From positions 98,670,657 to 98,734,656 of the forward strand of contig NC_134463.1 of assembly GCF_047948215.1 (NCBI RefSeq): 64,000 bases of DNA. Direction: 5' to 3'. The notes beneath the pieces were generated by a model. The model was not told the origin of the DNA. It made no database searches and worked only from the letters and a program-made list of their open reading frames with translations. Below are positions 38,010 through 50,046 of this stretch, one piece after another. Both the position numbers and the translations under genes were made by a program. Source of the stretch: Lycorma delicatula. Lineage: Eukaryota; Arthropoda; Insecta; Hemiptera; Fulgoridae. Each line of letters begins with the position of its first letter. Position 1 is the first letter of the stretch.

Positions 38010-38460
38010 GTTGAATTTTTTATAACTTCATATAACTTTTTTGTTCTCACTCTGAAGTTAGTAGGTGATTCTTTTTTGGTGGTTCAATTGAGTTAAAAAG
38101 CCAACATTTAGGATTTGGTCAGACGTTGTATGTAATTTGAATTATTTTTCTTCATATTTATTTATAAATCATAACGTCCGTTTACGGGTTCATTTAAAAA
38201 TTACTTTTACTTATTATCACCTAAAACTGAAGAACTACAAAGCCGATCAGGATGTTTTTTACTTTTTTTTTATTGATTCTTGTGTATTGGTTTAGAAGTA
38301 AATTTATCCAATCAACTGCATTAGTCGGTAAGCAGTGAATTTTATAGAAACAGCGTATGTATTTTATAGCATATTTTTGTGTGTAGTAATATTTTAAATT
38401 GCTTACTGAAGAGACTGTAGTTCAGCAAGGAAAATTAAAAAAAAAAAAATGACAAATTTA
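38010..38460. other. AT-rich intergenic DNA
   Basis: No features recognised. Confidence 0.35.
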
Positions 38461-38479
38461 TTTTGGAATCTTCTTATAG

Positions 38480-39248
38480 GCGAGTGTTCACTACTATAAA
38501 GGCCGTCTCTCACAGCCAAGCCGCCAAACTCTTCTATTCCGCCTACTTTCCTCCTCCAAATTCCATCGCCTCCATCGCTCTAGACATCCACTGCTTTGGA
38601 GATCGTCCACGTTTCCTCCTGTCTGCTGAAGTCCATTCCAAACATCCTCTTATTGCATCTATACTCCACCGTTCTAAGAACATGCCCGTACCATGATGGT
38701 CTTCTTCCCTTCGAAACATCAATTACTGTACCGGTCGCCCCGATTCTTCTTCTGATCTCCTTATTTCTCACGCAGCGCATTCTAGAAACTCCACAACTCC
38801 TGCCCAGCACATCCGTCTGTACAGCCATTAACCTTCCCTCATCTTTTTTTCTAATTTCCCAAGCTTTTGGACCCGTACAATAAAATGTTCTCGGTAACAT
38901 TCTTGTACAACCTATACTTAGTTGCTTCTGTATTTCTTCAGACCACAACGAAGAATTACATTCTGAATACTCATTCTTTCCAAAACTAAATGATGATTTA
39001 TATCTTTTACAGTGTTTCCTTCCTGTGATAATATAGAGCCAAGGTGCTTATAGTCCTTACATGCCTCGATGATATTTCCATTTAAGTAGTCAAGTCATCT
39101 TCTTTTGCACCAGCCACTAGTTACTTCGTCTTACTAAAATTTATCTTCAAACCCTACTTGATAATGGTTTCGATCAATTTTTTTATGCAGCTAATATCAA
39201 ACCGATCTGATACTACGATGATCTGATCATTTGCAAATAACAACGTTT

Positions 39249-39311
<63 letters not shown>

Positions 39312-39480
39312 CACTCACCATTCACCTCCATTCCCATCCTTCTACATTTTTTCCGCCATTCTTCCAATACCTTATAAAAGTGAAGCTTAAACAGAGTGGA
39401 GAAAGGCAACAACCTTGGCGTGAACCCTTATTTACTATAAAAAATTTTGACAGATGTTTTCCAACCTTAACAGCATTTAC
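38480..39480 (-). pseudogene. LINE reverse transcriptase relic (endonuclease-reverse transcriptase type)
   Basis: Minus-strand frames give, from the N-terminal side: LLPFSTLFKLHFYKVLEEW (39350-39410), where the family has a GxRQGCPLSPxLF motif. Next is LLFANDQIIVVSD (about 39200-39240), the catalytic FADD box with one Asp changed to Asn. Then come pieces of the thumb region (SQEGNTVKDINHH in parts) and an intact 122-codon stretch 38948-38580. That stretch contains AWEIRKKDEGRLMAVQTDVL, RMRCVRNKEIRRRIGA and RRPSWYGHVLRT, typical of the C-terminus of these LINE ORFs. A GT/AT microsatellite (39254-39311) sits between the first two motifs. It is 5'-truncated and inactive. The C-terminal text differs from 13.6 and 25.0 kb, suggesting another subfamily. 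Confidence 0.65.
39254..39311. repeat. Compound (GT)n(AT)n microsatellite inside the RT relic
   Basis: About 35 bp of GT followed by 24 bp of AT, inserted or expanded between two conserved RT motifs. Confidence 0.95.
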
Positions 39481-39489
39481 TTGATTCCT

Positions 39490-41325
39490 ATAAAAGTCAT
39501 AAATTGCTCTATATATATATGCTCGGGCGTGCGTATTATTTTCGAATTATCTTTGTGTGCCATACAAAGTACTAGCATAAACCTGAAGTTTTAATGAAAA
39601 TGATTTATATAAAAGATTCTACGTTAATGGTTTTGCTATTCATGTATTTTTCTATTTGCACAGAATTACAAACGAACAAAAGAATGTGTTTTATGGAACT
39701 AGGATAATGAGCTCTCTTTTAATGTAAATAGAAATTTACACCATTAAAATCTTAAGAATTTTGACTATTTCTTCACTTGAATTAAAATCACCCTTTCTTT
39801 TGAAGAAGTAAATTTTTGTTGCGCTTTCTGCAATTCAATAACAAAAACCGCTCCTTTTTTTTTAATACTTTGTTTTAGTTTATATAACTATTTATAATTT
39901 AGCAGGTAATATAAATAATAAGAGATAAATTAATTAATCAATAAATCGATCGTAATTATAAAAAAGCAGGTGTTATAAAATGGAATATGGTAAATAAAAC
40001 TTTTAAAAAAAGTTGTAAGACTTTTTAAATTTAAAAAACTGTATCAAGAGCCTTTACATTCATTAAACTATGATAAACAAATATTTACTCAAATTAAAAG
40101 ATAAAAACATATTATTTTATCAAACGGCAGATATAAAATATTAGCAATTATTAATAACAAATTCAGATGTCATATTTTTTAAAAAATCTCGCGTAAGAAA
40201 AAAACATAATCATCTTGAAAAATTAATTTTTTTTTCAGGGAGTAAGAGAGAGAGAGGGAGAGAAAAGGAGAGTATGTGACTATAGTGCGCTACAAAATTA
40301 TTGTAGGATAATAACAAAGGATGAATTGTAAAAATCTAAAACTGCTCCTTTAAGATTTTGGTCAGTTTTTACTTAAATACGTATACGTGTAAACTTATAC
40401 ATTTTGTTTTCAATTAATTTTTGACCGTTACGTTATTACGAAGAAAATATACTTTAATTATATATTTTAATTATACGTTGTAATTTATTATCTTTGTTAT
40501 TTTTACGCTTTATTATTATCGTATTATAAACTACTCGTAAGATAAGTTATATAAATTACCGCTCTAAAAAAGATTTTTAAAAACGATTATTGTAAAATAT
40601 GATCGGTTGATTGGTTTGGACTTTATCGAAATTGTAGTACGAGAAAAAAATATATAGATGGATGGACAATAGATGAATGACTAATTGATGGAATTTATTT
40701 TATTTTTATAACGTAAACGAAGAAGGTTAAGAAAAAGAAAAGCAATTACACGTTTCGGGTTTAATTATTGGTTATGAGGCTATGATCACGATACAGATGC
40801 AATTATTAAACCCGGTGTAAGACAAATAGCTGGGAGTGGTTCATATCTTAGCTTGGCGTGGCGCTGACTAGACAAGTCAATGTATTAATATTATTATTCG
40901 TAGATGAATAAGTTGTTATTCGTTTTCTTATACGATAATTTTTTTTTTCTTAGTTATATAATTTTAAATATATTTATACTACCTTGAACTGTAAGTCATA
41001 ATAAATTGAAAATTTAGCTGAATTATTTTATTTTAATTACAATATATTTTAAATAAATAAAGTTCGTAGTTTATAAAATACCATTTCTTTGTTACTAATG
41101 TTCCATCCAGGAGTATCTCAATTTTGTTTTTCGTTATCGTTGTCTCCCTCTAAATTCTTCCATATTCAAAAAGTATTGCAATATGTCAAAATTGTAAAGT
41201 TAAATGCCTGTTTATACCTGGAGGAAAAAAAGTACATTACTTTATAGTTTTATATACATAAAATTATGTCCCATAAAAAACATCGGTTTTCAACTTTACA
41301 TTTATTTAGGCTAATATAAAATAAA
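39490..41325. other. AT-rich intergenic DNA
   Basis: A GA-rich patch at 40238-40275 (GAGAGAGAGAGGGAGAGAAA). No gene. Confidence 0.4.
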
Positions 41326-41330
41326 ATAAC

Positions 41331-41835
41331 CCGCCGGATTGGTCTAGCGGTGAACGCGTCATCGCAGATGAGCTGACTTTGAAGTCGTGAGTTCTAAGGT
41401 TCAAATCCTAGAAAAGGCAGTTACTTTTATACGGATTTGAATTCTAGATCGTGGATAACGGTGTTATTTGGTGGTTGGGTTTCAATTAACCACACGTTTC
41501 AGGAATAGTTTACTTGTGACTGCGCAAGACTACACTAGGGTGGGGTTCAGGAACGATGTATTCGGGCCTGGATAGCTTCCCCTTGGGGTTAGAGGCAGAC
41601 ACTGAAAAGATCCGTTAGAGCGGACGATCCCTTGGGCTGTGCTTATGCTTCAAGGTGAATCCAGCACAGAGGGGTAGGGAAACAAGACTGCACTTCATTC
41701 TATCTTCCTTAGGATACAGGAGAAGAGTTGGAAAGGGAATGGCAAACCACCCGTAAAACCAGCCAGGAAAATTCCAAAACATCAATGTCTATGGAATCGC
41801 CGAGGGTCGAACGCAACTGAATGGCTAAATAAATA
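41331..41835 (+). repeat. tRNA-derived SINE (S3), longest copy, with extended tail
   Basis: The head 41331-41410 is tRNA-like. Box A lies in TTGGTCTAGCGGTGAACG and box B is GGTTCAAATCC (41398-41408), close to the eukaryotic consensus GGTTCGANTCC. The shared SINE body (ACGGATTTGAATTCTAGATCGTGGATA...CAATTAACCACAC...GCAAGACTACACTA) runs to about 41535. Then comes a different, G+C-richer tail: GGGTTAGAGGCAGACACTGA, GGGAATGGCAAACCACCCG, ATCGCCGAGGGTCGAACGCA, ending in an A/T-rich simple tail. A functional tRNA is excluded by the length and the missing acceptor pairing. Confidence 0.75.
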
Positions 41836-41839
41836 AATT

Positions 41840-44800
41840 AAATAAAACACAAAATAATAAAAAAAATAAAAAATTAAAAATTTTAATTTTCTATATAATC
41901 ATCGAAGCTGGCTGGTAAGCCTATTTTCTAAGAGATAGATACTTTATCAAACGCCTTCCTGTTTTTCTTTCTCACCTTCTTTCATTTCTTTACTGTCGAT
42001 ATAACTCATTCTTCTCAGATGTTCCTTTAACTTTATAAGTATATAAAAATCAGACGGTTTATCTACATTCTACGATAGATGAGTAATGGTTTCCCACACT
42101 CCCACACGATTTCAAAGCGAGACGATTGTTTGTGCGACATTCTGATGTGTATTTTAATTACTGTAAGTCTACCTGGATGCTGGTTTATGACGGTTTGACG
42201 AAGATTTCTGTGAATATCTTTATAACACCGACATCTCCTCATCGATAGTAGTCGTTTGGTCAAAATATTTCATAACAATAATACCTGTGCATTGCGTTAT
42301 TACGTTTCTTTAATGATTTTTCCGTGGTTCATCAGATATGGATGACCGGGCGTTACTAAACAGTTTACAACAATGAACAACCTTGATATTTATTACGTTT
42401 ATTTACGCTAATATTTTATGAAGTGAAAGGTTTTTTAACCTATAAGAAACGTACAATTTTTCTTAAGACATTTTTTCTTAAAGAAATTAAGAAGGGTGGA
42501 CTCAATTCAACGTGTTGTTAATATAGACCGAAAATTTTCACTGTGATAATCACGGTATTTAACGCATGAAAAATCTAATTTTCTCCTATAACTTGGCCAA
42601 AACGCATTTTTTTATGACAGATTTGAAACGTAAAAGACTAATTTTTTTTTAATATTCCAGTTTTTAACTTCTATCTGCGTTTTTACTAGTTTTTACTCCT
42701 GAACCGGTTCACCGATTTCAATAAAATAGACACCAAACTATTTGTATCAGTTGCATAAATGCCATTCGATAAAATTGTTTCAAAATATTTTTTTTAAATC
42801 TTACGGAAATGATGAAATGAAATAAGATATTTAAAACTAACATAAATAAATTAAATATCACTATGGAGAACTTTTACGTTCCAGTATATTTTTACTGTTA
42901 TATACCTGTATTATATTAATACATCATTTTATTTAAGTTAATGATTAATTTATTAAAGAGTAAGTTTTTTTATATTATTATTATGAATGAAGATGGAAAT
43001 AAAAGCGTACGTTATTGGAATTAATATCTAATTAAGAAATAGCTATAGCATCTTCGTATATAATAAATGATATTAGAAGTATATGTAATTTAAAAAAAAA
43101 AGTATAATATATTTTTTATAATTCGACTTTTTCATAGGATGTAGGAACAGTTTTCATACCTTTTTAAAAAAATTCAAATTTATTTAAACGTTAAATCATT
43201 ATTCAAAACATATTTAATAATAATTTATTTTATTTACAACAAGCGGATATTTTCTTTTAGCATGTTTTATTACATGAATGTAATAAAAAGTTTTGTAACA
43301 AGTGTAATATCTAACCGGAATTCAAAACCGGAACTTCCGGGTGAAAAATGTAGATACTATCTCCACCATTGAAGTTGGTATTACTAATTTTCATATTTAT
43401 TGATTTAAAAAGTTGTCCTAAATTGTGTTTAATAATAGTTTTTTTCTCATCTGTAATTTTGCAATATAATGTGTTTATCTATTAACTAACACTTTATAGT
43501 AATTTTTCATAAACATTTAAAAAAAAAAATATATAATTGTAAATTCCATTTTAAAACACTTTGTTATTATATGTTTTTTGATGAGTAAATAATTCTGATT
43601 TGTAGGTTGGAAAAAATCTTTAATTTGAAGAATGTATCTGACATTCTTTTTTTTTAATTTTTATATCAGTTTCATAAAATTTGGTGTAGCCGTTCTAAGA
43701 ATTAAGAGGAATACAATATACAAATAAACAATTTTAATATATGACCCTCTCTGTGTGCGGTCAAAAAAAAAAAAAAAACGTAGAAACAGCTATAAGGAAA
43801 AAACAATTAAACCTCTCGAATCATATGATCAGAGTACACCCAAACAGATTAAATAAATTAATATTTAAATAAAACGGGTTTAAATAAACAAGCTGTGAAA
43901 CGTGAAGAGCCTATTAAATTATCTGAAACATAGGAAGAGGACCTTCAAAGGATAGACTTGAAAGAACTTGAAAGACTGTCACGATAGAGAGAGATAAAGT
44001 CCGAAGATTAATTTACAATATAAAAGTTTTTATGGCAAAAAAAAGGGAAAACGAAACGATGCTAAAAAATTTAAAACGCATAGAAGAGTAAAGAAGCTAA
44101 AAAGAAGTGATATATATTTACGTGGTCTTTTAGCATAAAAAAAGTATATAAATGTGCAGTACGGGAATATTTAGTTTGCATTTAAAAGGTCTGTTTTATT
44201 ATTTGTTTTACTTAACTCGTTTAATCTTGTATGCGCTATTGAGAATGTGATTTTATAAATTTATATTTATGATTTATATTTTTTTTGTTATTAGTATGAT
44301 TTTATTATGTTCAGTAAAATACTTTAAACCCGATATAAACGTATTTTGACAGCTAAATAAACATTAAAAATACAGATTTATATTTCTCCTCATACAATTA
44401 TATTTTATAAAAATTGTTATTCTTTTAACCCCCATTTTGTCCGGTAATTTTTTATTACAGGGTTATTTAGGTGAGATTTGATGACAATTTTTCTGAATTC
44501 CCTTATTGACGCTAATCTATAAGGACAGTATACAGAATTTTTTCCTGGTGAAAAATTTGAGTTATTCCTTTATTTTCTGCCTTTGAACGCGGGTGAAAGA
44601 TCAGAGGTACTACCAGACCATCAATTAGACCACCAAGTAGTATGTTTATCAATCCATTATATCTCCGTAAATATTAGTTTTATCAAAATTTAAGCTATTT
44701 AATAAAATATTAAACTTTTATTTGGAACAAAATGACATTTAATTTTTTTAAATTGGTTAACAAATAGCCGAGTTATGGCAGAAAATCGATATTGTAGTTT

Positions 44801-44995
44801 TGTGTCTGTTATTAAATATTAATTGTTTTTGTTTACTGTTAATTAGTATTGCAAATTAGTATCAAATTAAATAATAATTTTTTCACAATAATAGACCTAA
44901 TAATTAAAAAAATAAAAGAACTACCTGCGATAATCTTACGCTAATTATTGTTGCACATTAGGTGTAATTAAACAGTTAACAATCGTTAAAAGTTA
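41840..44995. other. AT-rich intergenic DNA, nothing recognised
   Basis: Over 3 kb. The minus frame at 42063-42263 (66 codons) sits in a slightly G+C-richer patch but matches no family I know. TTTTATTACAT/ATGTAATAAAA at 43265-43288 is a small palindrome. Confidence 0.4.
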
Positions 44996-44999
44996 TCCG

Positions 45000-45625
45000 A
45001 GATGTTCAAAGTATCCACCATTAGAAATTACACAAGTACTCGGTCTTTTTCTGACAGATTGTCAAACCGTTAAAAAATTCCGGGAGTACTTCTAATTTCT
45101 TGAAATTCATTTTGGATCCTTTGTTTAACAAAGGATCCTTTGTTTAAATAAAATAATAATAACAATATATATAATAATAACAATAAGAATAAACAATAAT
45201 ATGTTTCAGATGGCCTCACAGATAGAAGTCAAGAGGGTTTAAGTCAGATGATCGAGCAGGCCAGGGTACTGGCCCTCCGCGGCCTTTTCCATGGAAAGTT
45301 TCATACAGGAAATCAATTGACTAAATTGTGCCGGAGCACCATCGTGGTGAGACCACATATTTTCTGTTAATTGTAGAGGTAGGTTTTCAAAAAAATATGG
45401 AAGATTTTCAGTTAAATGAGCAAGATAATTTTCTCCATTTAAACGATTTGGTAAAATGACAAGACCCAAAAGATACTCATTAAAAATACCTGCTCATATG
45501 TTCAGGGAAAATCTTTGTTGATGGCTACTTTGAAAGCTACCAAGAGGATTCTTGTCTCTCTAGATACACTGGTTGTGATAGTTTTGAACACCATTCCTGT
45601 TGAAGGAAGCTTCGTTTTTACATTT
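45000..45625 (-). pseudogene. DUF4817-type DDE transposase relic (second locus)
   Basis: On the minus strand, in order: FNRNGVQNYHNQCI and NPLGSFQSSHQQRFSLNI*AG (45480-45600), which matches the usual NxHNxHxW...F.IN.WAG pattern. Then the open stretch 45469-45239 has MGLVILPNRLNGENYLAHL and MWSHHDGAPAQF, where the second catalytic Asp is kept. A frame change leads to NPLDFYL*GHLK (about 45190-45225), which holds the third acidic residue, and a C-terminal piece QNEFQEIRSTPGIF near 45060-45110 ends about 45010. A first-Asp motif is not found. Stops and shifts make it dead. It belongs to the same broad family as the relic at 971-2059 but without visible TIRs. Confidence 0.7.
45114..45138. repeat. 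Perfect 12-bp palindrome in the transposase relic
   Basis: GGATCCTTTGTT, one T, AACAAAGGATCC. The GGATCCTTTGTTTAA text is then present again directly (45134-45147), so this is a compound direct and inverted duplication inside former coding sequence. Confidence 0.9.
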
Positions 45626-45629
45626 TTAA

Positions 45630-47700
45630 CATGATCAGCAGTAATAATCGCTGTGTAAAGTTATTCAAAAGTGAAAAATTAATATCAATTGTTTTATTAT
45701 TATTAATATTAAATCTTATTGTGAGAAAATTATTACTTAATTTGATGCCTTTCTCTCATTAGTGTACAGTTTATCAATTTTTAAAAGAATTTTTTTTTTC
45801 GTAATTCACGCTTATGGTAAATCATTACATAATTTAATAAAAGACTAGGAAATATATTTACTGATACGAATCGTGAAAAATGTGTTACATATTTTTGATA
45901 GTTTATTTAGTTATGTATCATTACGTTATATTTTTGTTACGCAAATTATTATTATCAATTAACGTAACTATTCTTTGCATATTTAACTATAAAGTAGTTA
46001 TTTATTTTTCATTCCAAGACGTAGAATGTGTTAAACGTTTGAAATCGTGAAATAGTTGATTCGAAGGGGATTAAATAAAAACATTGAATTTATGAATCTT
46101 TGAGAGTTAATAACTAGAAAATTTAATTTTTGTACGCAAAATTTATTTTTATGTTGTGATCTCTAATTTTAATTCTATTAAATGAAAGTTTTTACAGATA
46201 TGATTTTATTTAATAAAAAAATAATTTTTACTTTAATTTTTATATACGTATTTTATGTGATAATTTGTTTTGTTCAACGAATTCAAGCTGCTTTTGTTAC
46301 ATTTTGCTCATTATTCTCTAACTTGTCTAGGTTTAAGCGAGATATTTCAGGGCTAGATACCTTTCCTGATGTTTTAAATTTTTATCTGTAGTCAGTTTGG
46401 AAAAAATGATATCTTATATTTAAAAAAATAGAACTTAAAAATTTTATGCAGCTCTAATTTTTAATGCAATTATCTCAAAAATATTTTTTCGTTAAAATAT
46501 GGCTTGATTATTGGTAAATTATACCCTAACATTTTAATTTTTATTGAAAATATCTGAAAAATAACTGAAATTTGACTTCGTATCTACCCACCATTAAGGT
46601 TACTTAGTTTGCGCTCATTTAAATCTTATAGCATAATATTAAAAATAATAATGCGTTGATTAAAGTACGGTTAAAAATTTATTAAAATTCGTCGATATGG
46701 AACCTTAATATATATATGTAATGATAAAAAATAACGAATGCGATTACATGAAATTTCAGTACAATAAAAACTGCAATTTTTAAAAATATAATCAATTAAT
46801 TTATTAACAAATGTCCTTTTTAATATAATAACAGCAAAGTATTACAAGAATTTTAAAATTAAAAAATTAATTAATCTAAAAATCAATGTTACGTTTTATT
46901 TCATAGATATTGATGTTAGTTGAGAAAAATAAAAACTAACAAAATATTTCCCATGTTTTTTAATTTAACTATCCAGGGAAAAATATTTCCTGTTAATATC
47001 GATCAACAAGCCAACCTCCTTGGAATTTTTGTATTTTTAATCGTTCTGAGGTACCCTGAGTTTAATGACGTTATTTAGGTGCATCTCTATGTGTATGAAT
47101 GTATATGTGCCTGTATCGATATATTGGATTCTGTTTGATGATGAAGTTGTTTTACGTCCGCAATCGTGAAAAGTTTTTGTTCCGGTTTCTCTATTAAAGA
47201 AATTATTGATGATAAATATTTTTATTAAAATGGGATGAAGAGTTGGAAAAGATATTCACCGATAAGAAGATCCGGTTTTTTACATTTCTTTTTTTACTGA
47301 ATCAATTTGTCAAACTAATTTTTAAAAAAACGTTTACCGGCTTAAAAAATCTATCTAGAAAGTATATTTATAAGTTTTTCACCCGATAGTAAGGGTGGAA
47401 TAATCTTATTAGATTAAGGGTAAAATATTTTCTGGTTTTTAATGCTAAGAGTCGAGTTAAGTTGTAAGTTCTATACTAATGAACAAAAGTACAACAATAC
47501 TATTACAAGTATTTTAGTTACAGATTTTTTTGAATTAATTTTCTACAGCATAAAGATATGACAATATAGTGTGAATGATTATTAACTAAATACATCCCAA
47601 ACTATACTGTTTAGTCGAGTGCGAACGTAATAAACGATACCTTTCTAAAACCTTTCAAAATACCCAGAAAACCAAAAGTGACCGTCTACTCTAACCAAGT
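45630..47700. other. AT-rich intergenic DNA
   Basis: The 69-codon plus frame at 46182-46391 is hydrophobic and AT-driven, with no family signal. Nothing else is recognised. Confidence 0.4.
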
Positions 47701-47706
47701 CAAATA

Positions 47707-47770
47707 CAAGTCTACACTTCATTTGGATTCATACACGTTATTCTCACGGTGGTTCCGGAGGCTTAAAAAA
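47707..47770 (+). repeat. SINE 3' fragment (S4)
   Basis: CAAGTCTACACTTCATTTGGATTCATACACG...CGGTGGTTCCGGAGGCTTAAAA follows the 3' body of copies S2 and S6 (TACAAGACTACACTTCATTTACACTCATAC...GGTAGTTACCGGAGGCTAAACAG, in parts). Confidence 0.55.
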
Positions 47771-47789
47771 AAGTCAAGTGAAAAAAAAA

Positions 47790-48560
47790 GTTCTCAACAC
47801 TGTTATATTATCTAATACACTCCAGTATCTTAACTTACTTCTAAGAAAAATAAATTAAAATACTCGTAAAAACAAATAGAAACGATATAAAAAGTACATT
47901 AAATACATAATAACAAAAAAACAACGCAGAGAAAATATTTTATAAATTTAAAAACTTCGGATAAAATGTGGTCTTCAGATAAAATAAAAAAAAACTCATA
48001 ACATACGAAACGCAACCACTAATTAAATACATTCATTGTCCCTGACATAAATAAATTGAACTGCTTCATAAGTTATAGATTCATAGTATGAACGCTGATT
48101 CAGATAAAGGTACAATGAACACTAAAACTCTTCTATACAAACATAAGAGTCAACTTTTGTCAACCGCCTCGTAGACTCAAATTCATCATCATTGGCAACA
48201 ATTTTGATAACCTAAATATACCCTTAAAAGGACTACATACAAATGAATTCTAACATTATGAATTATAAACAAAAACAAAAAAAAACACATTTTAACGAAA
48301 TATATTAAATAAATCAATAATAAAAGCTGACACGAGGTTGAGAACAGTTGCTCTAGTCACTGAAGGCTGCAAGAAAGACTGTAAACGTTGCGTTTATTAA
48401 ATTTTGTTTAATATAGTTTCAGAAGTTTATAGTTTTAAGTAAATTTCATACCATCATAGATAAAAACGTAAAAAATTTCTATTATTATTTTTTTTAATAG
48501 TTATTACCAAATGTATTATGACTAAACGTTATTATAACCAGATGCATTAAAGTTCTTTTT
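47790..48560. other. AT-rich intergenic DNA
   Basis: GAGGTTGAGAACAGTTGCTC at 48333-48352 resembles a hAT-type terminus, but no partner end was found. Confidence 0.35.
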
Positions 48561-48565
48561 CCTGA

Positions 48566-48705
48566 TTAGCCTTCGGGAATTATCGTTCAAGTATTACTTC
48601 AGCTGATGAATGAGTGGAAATGAAGTACAGTTTCAGTTCGATCATTCTTGAGATGTGTGGTTAATTGAAATCCAACTACCAAAGAAGACTGATATTCACG
48701 ATCTA
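48566..48705 (-). repeat. SINE fragment (S5), interrupted by the mariner
   Basis: The reverse complement reads GATCGTGAATATCAGTCTTCTTTGG, GGTTGGATTTCAATTAACCACACATCT, GATCGAACTGAAACTG and TTCCCGAAGGCTAATCAGG in segments, the SINE body and 3' end. It stops exactly at GATCTA, where the mariner element begins. Confidence 0.75.
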
Positions 48706-50005
48706 CGAGGTGTGTGAGAAATGTTTCTTAAGTGTTTTCTTAAAGTTTCTGACTTTTTACTTACCAAAGATTTTATTTTTTCAAAATCATTATTCCCATC
48801 AGAGTAGTTTCCTTGTGCCGCTATACACCGGCGGAGTCGTTGTTCCCATTCCTGGTAGCAGCGCTGGATGGCTTCAACTGGTAGGGCTTTTAACTTGTCG
48901 GTCACAGTCTTTTGAATGTTCTCCAGAGCTCCAAAATGACGTCCTTTTAATACATGTTTCAATTTCGGGAAAAGAAAAAAGTCACAAGGACTCAAATGAG
49001 GTGAATAGAGGGTTGAGGAACCGTAGGAATGCGTTTTGAGGTCAAAACTTCCCTGATGGAAATGGCCGTGTCACACGGGACATTGTCATGATGAAGCATC
49101 CACTTGTTTGCAATGTCTGGTCTCACGCGAATCACTCTTTTCCTGAGTCTTTCAAGGACACCTTTGTAAAACACTTGGTTGACAGTTTATCTAGGAGGAA
49201 CAAATTCTTTATGCACAATACCCCTACTGTCAAAAAGCTAATTAGCACGGTTTTGATCTACCACATTTGCTCATTCCACTTTTTTTCGGTCGAGGAGATA
49301 ACGGAGTGTGCCACTCTTCGCTTTGCCGCTTTGTTTCAAGATCGTACTCAAATATTCAGGATTCATCACCTGTGATCACACGATTGAAGAATTCTCGGTC
49401 ATTGTCAATCCTCTCGAGAAGATCAACGCAAATGTTTCTTCGATTGTCCTTCTGTTTCGTTGCGAGGTGTTTCGGCACTAATTTTGTATGTCCAAATCGT
49501 CTATCAAAATTTGGTGTACGGTGAAAACATTTAAATTTAACCGTTCACTCATCATCCTTATTGTTAAATACGGTCTGATCTCACAAGAACCCTCACATGC
49601 TCAACGTTTTCGTCACATTTTGAAGTTGAAGGTCTTTCTGAGCGAGGCTGATCTTCAACGTGTTCTCGGCCTTCCAAAAATGATTTGTGCCAGCGAAAAA
49701 CTTGTGCTCTTGATAAGCAATGTTCCCCATAGGCCTGTTTCAACTTTCCAAAGGTCACACTCGCGGATTCACAAAGTTTAACATAAAAATTGATTCCACA
49801 TTGCTCTAAATTCCGATACTCCATTTTCATAACACACAACTTCACTGATGGCGCTGTCAAATATAATGTGTTGAATGAACGGAGTTGAAACTCGTACTAA
49901 GCATGTGGAAGGGATGAAAAAACCGGTCTAGCACAGACCGGTAAAAACAGCGTTGCCAGATAGCTTGCAGTGTTACTAATCTCATTAATTTTCTCTCATA
50001 CTTTG
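48706..50005 (-). mobile_element. Full-length mariner element with TA target duplication
   Basis: The left end is CGAGGTGTGTGAGAAAT (48706-48722); the reverse complement of the right end is CAAAGTATGAGAGAAAA (50005 back to 49989). About 12 of 17 positions match, mostly transition differences. TA occurs immediately outside each end (48704-48705 and 50006-50007), and both flanks continue in SINE-like text (GATCTA on the left, GTATTCAAAT on the right). The length of 1.30 kb is normal for mariner. The internal transposase fills the minus strand. Confidence 0.8.
48715..49824 (-). pseudogene. mariner transposase (DD34D type), inactivated
   Basis: The probable start is the Met of MEYRNLEQCGINFYVKLCES near 49824. 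A helix-turn-helix region follows (LSRAQVFRWHKSFLEGREHV, 49680-49740) and the linker RSERPSTSKCDENVEHVR. The catalytic part keeps TGDES (first Asp, about 49370; the family Trp codon is now a stop), MLHHDNVPCD (second Asp, 49090-49120) and SPCDFFLFPKL (third Asp, 48990). It continues with KGRHFG...NIQKTVTDKLKALP and QGNYSDGN. The block between HHDN and SPCD has a one-base frameshift in the PQPPYSPDL region, and several stops lie at 49180-49560. Close similarity to SETMAR-type mariner transposases is from recalled motifs. All three Asp codons survive, which points to fairly recent decay. Confidence 0.85.
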
Positions 50006-50046
50006 TAGTATTCAAATAAGTCGAGAGTTACAGCGTTTAAGTATTA

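Noticed and set aside
38463..38883. Plus-strand frames of 77 and 95 codons
   Set aside because: Antisense to the LINE RT relic, whose minus frame has recognised motifs.
41331..41410. Possible tRNA gene (box A and box B present)
   Set aside because: No acceptor-stem pairing, and the same head is fused to a SINE body; it is a SINE promoter.
42063..42263. 66-codon minus frame with basic composition
   Set aside because: No motif, no neighbouring element part, and a length expected by chance.
46182..46391. 69-codon frame with a hydrophobic segment
   Set aside because: AT-rich codons (Ile, Phe, Leu) give apparent membrane segments by chance; no family signal.
48665..49781. Several plus-strand frames up to 124 codons
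   Set aside because: Antisense shadows of the mariner transposase.
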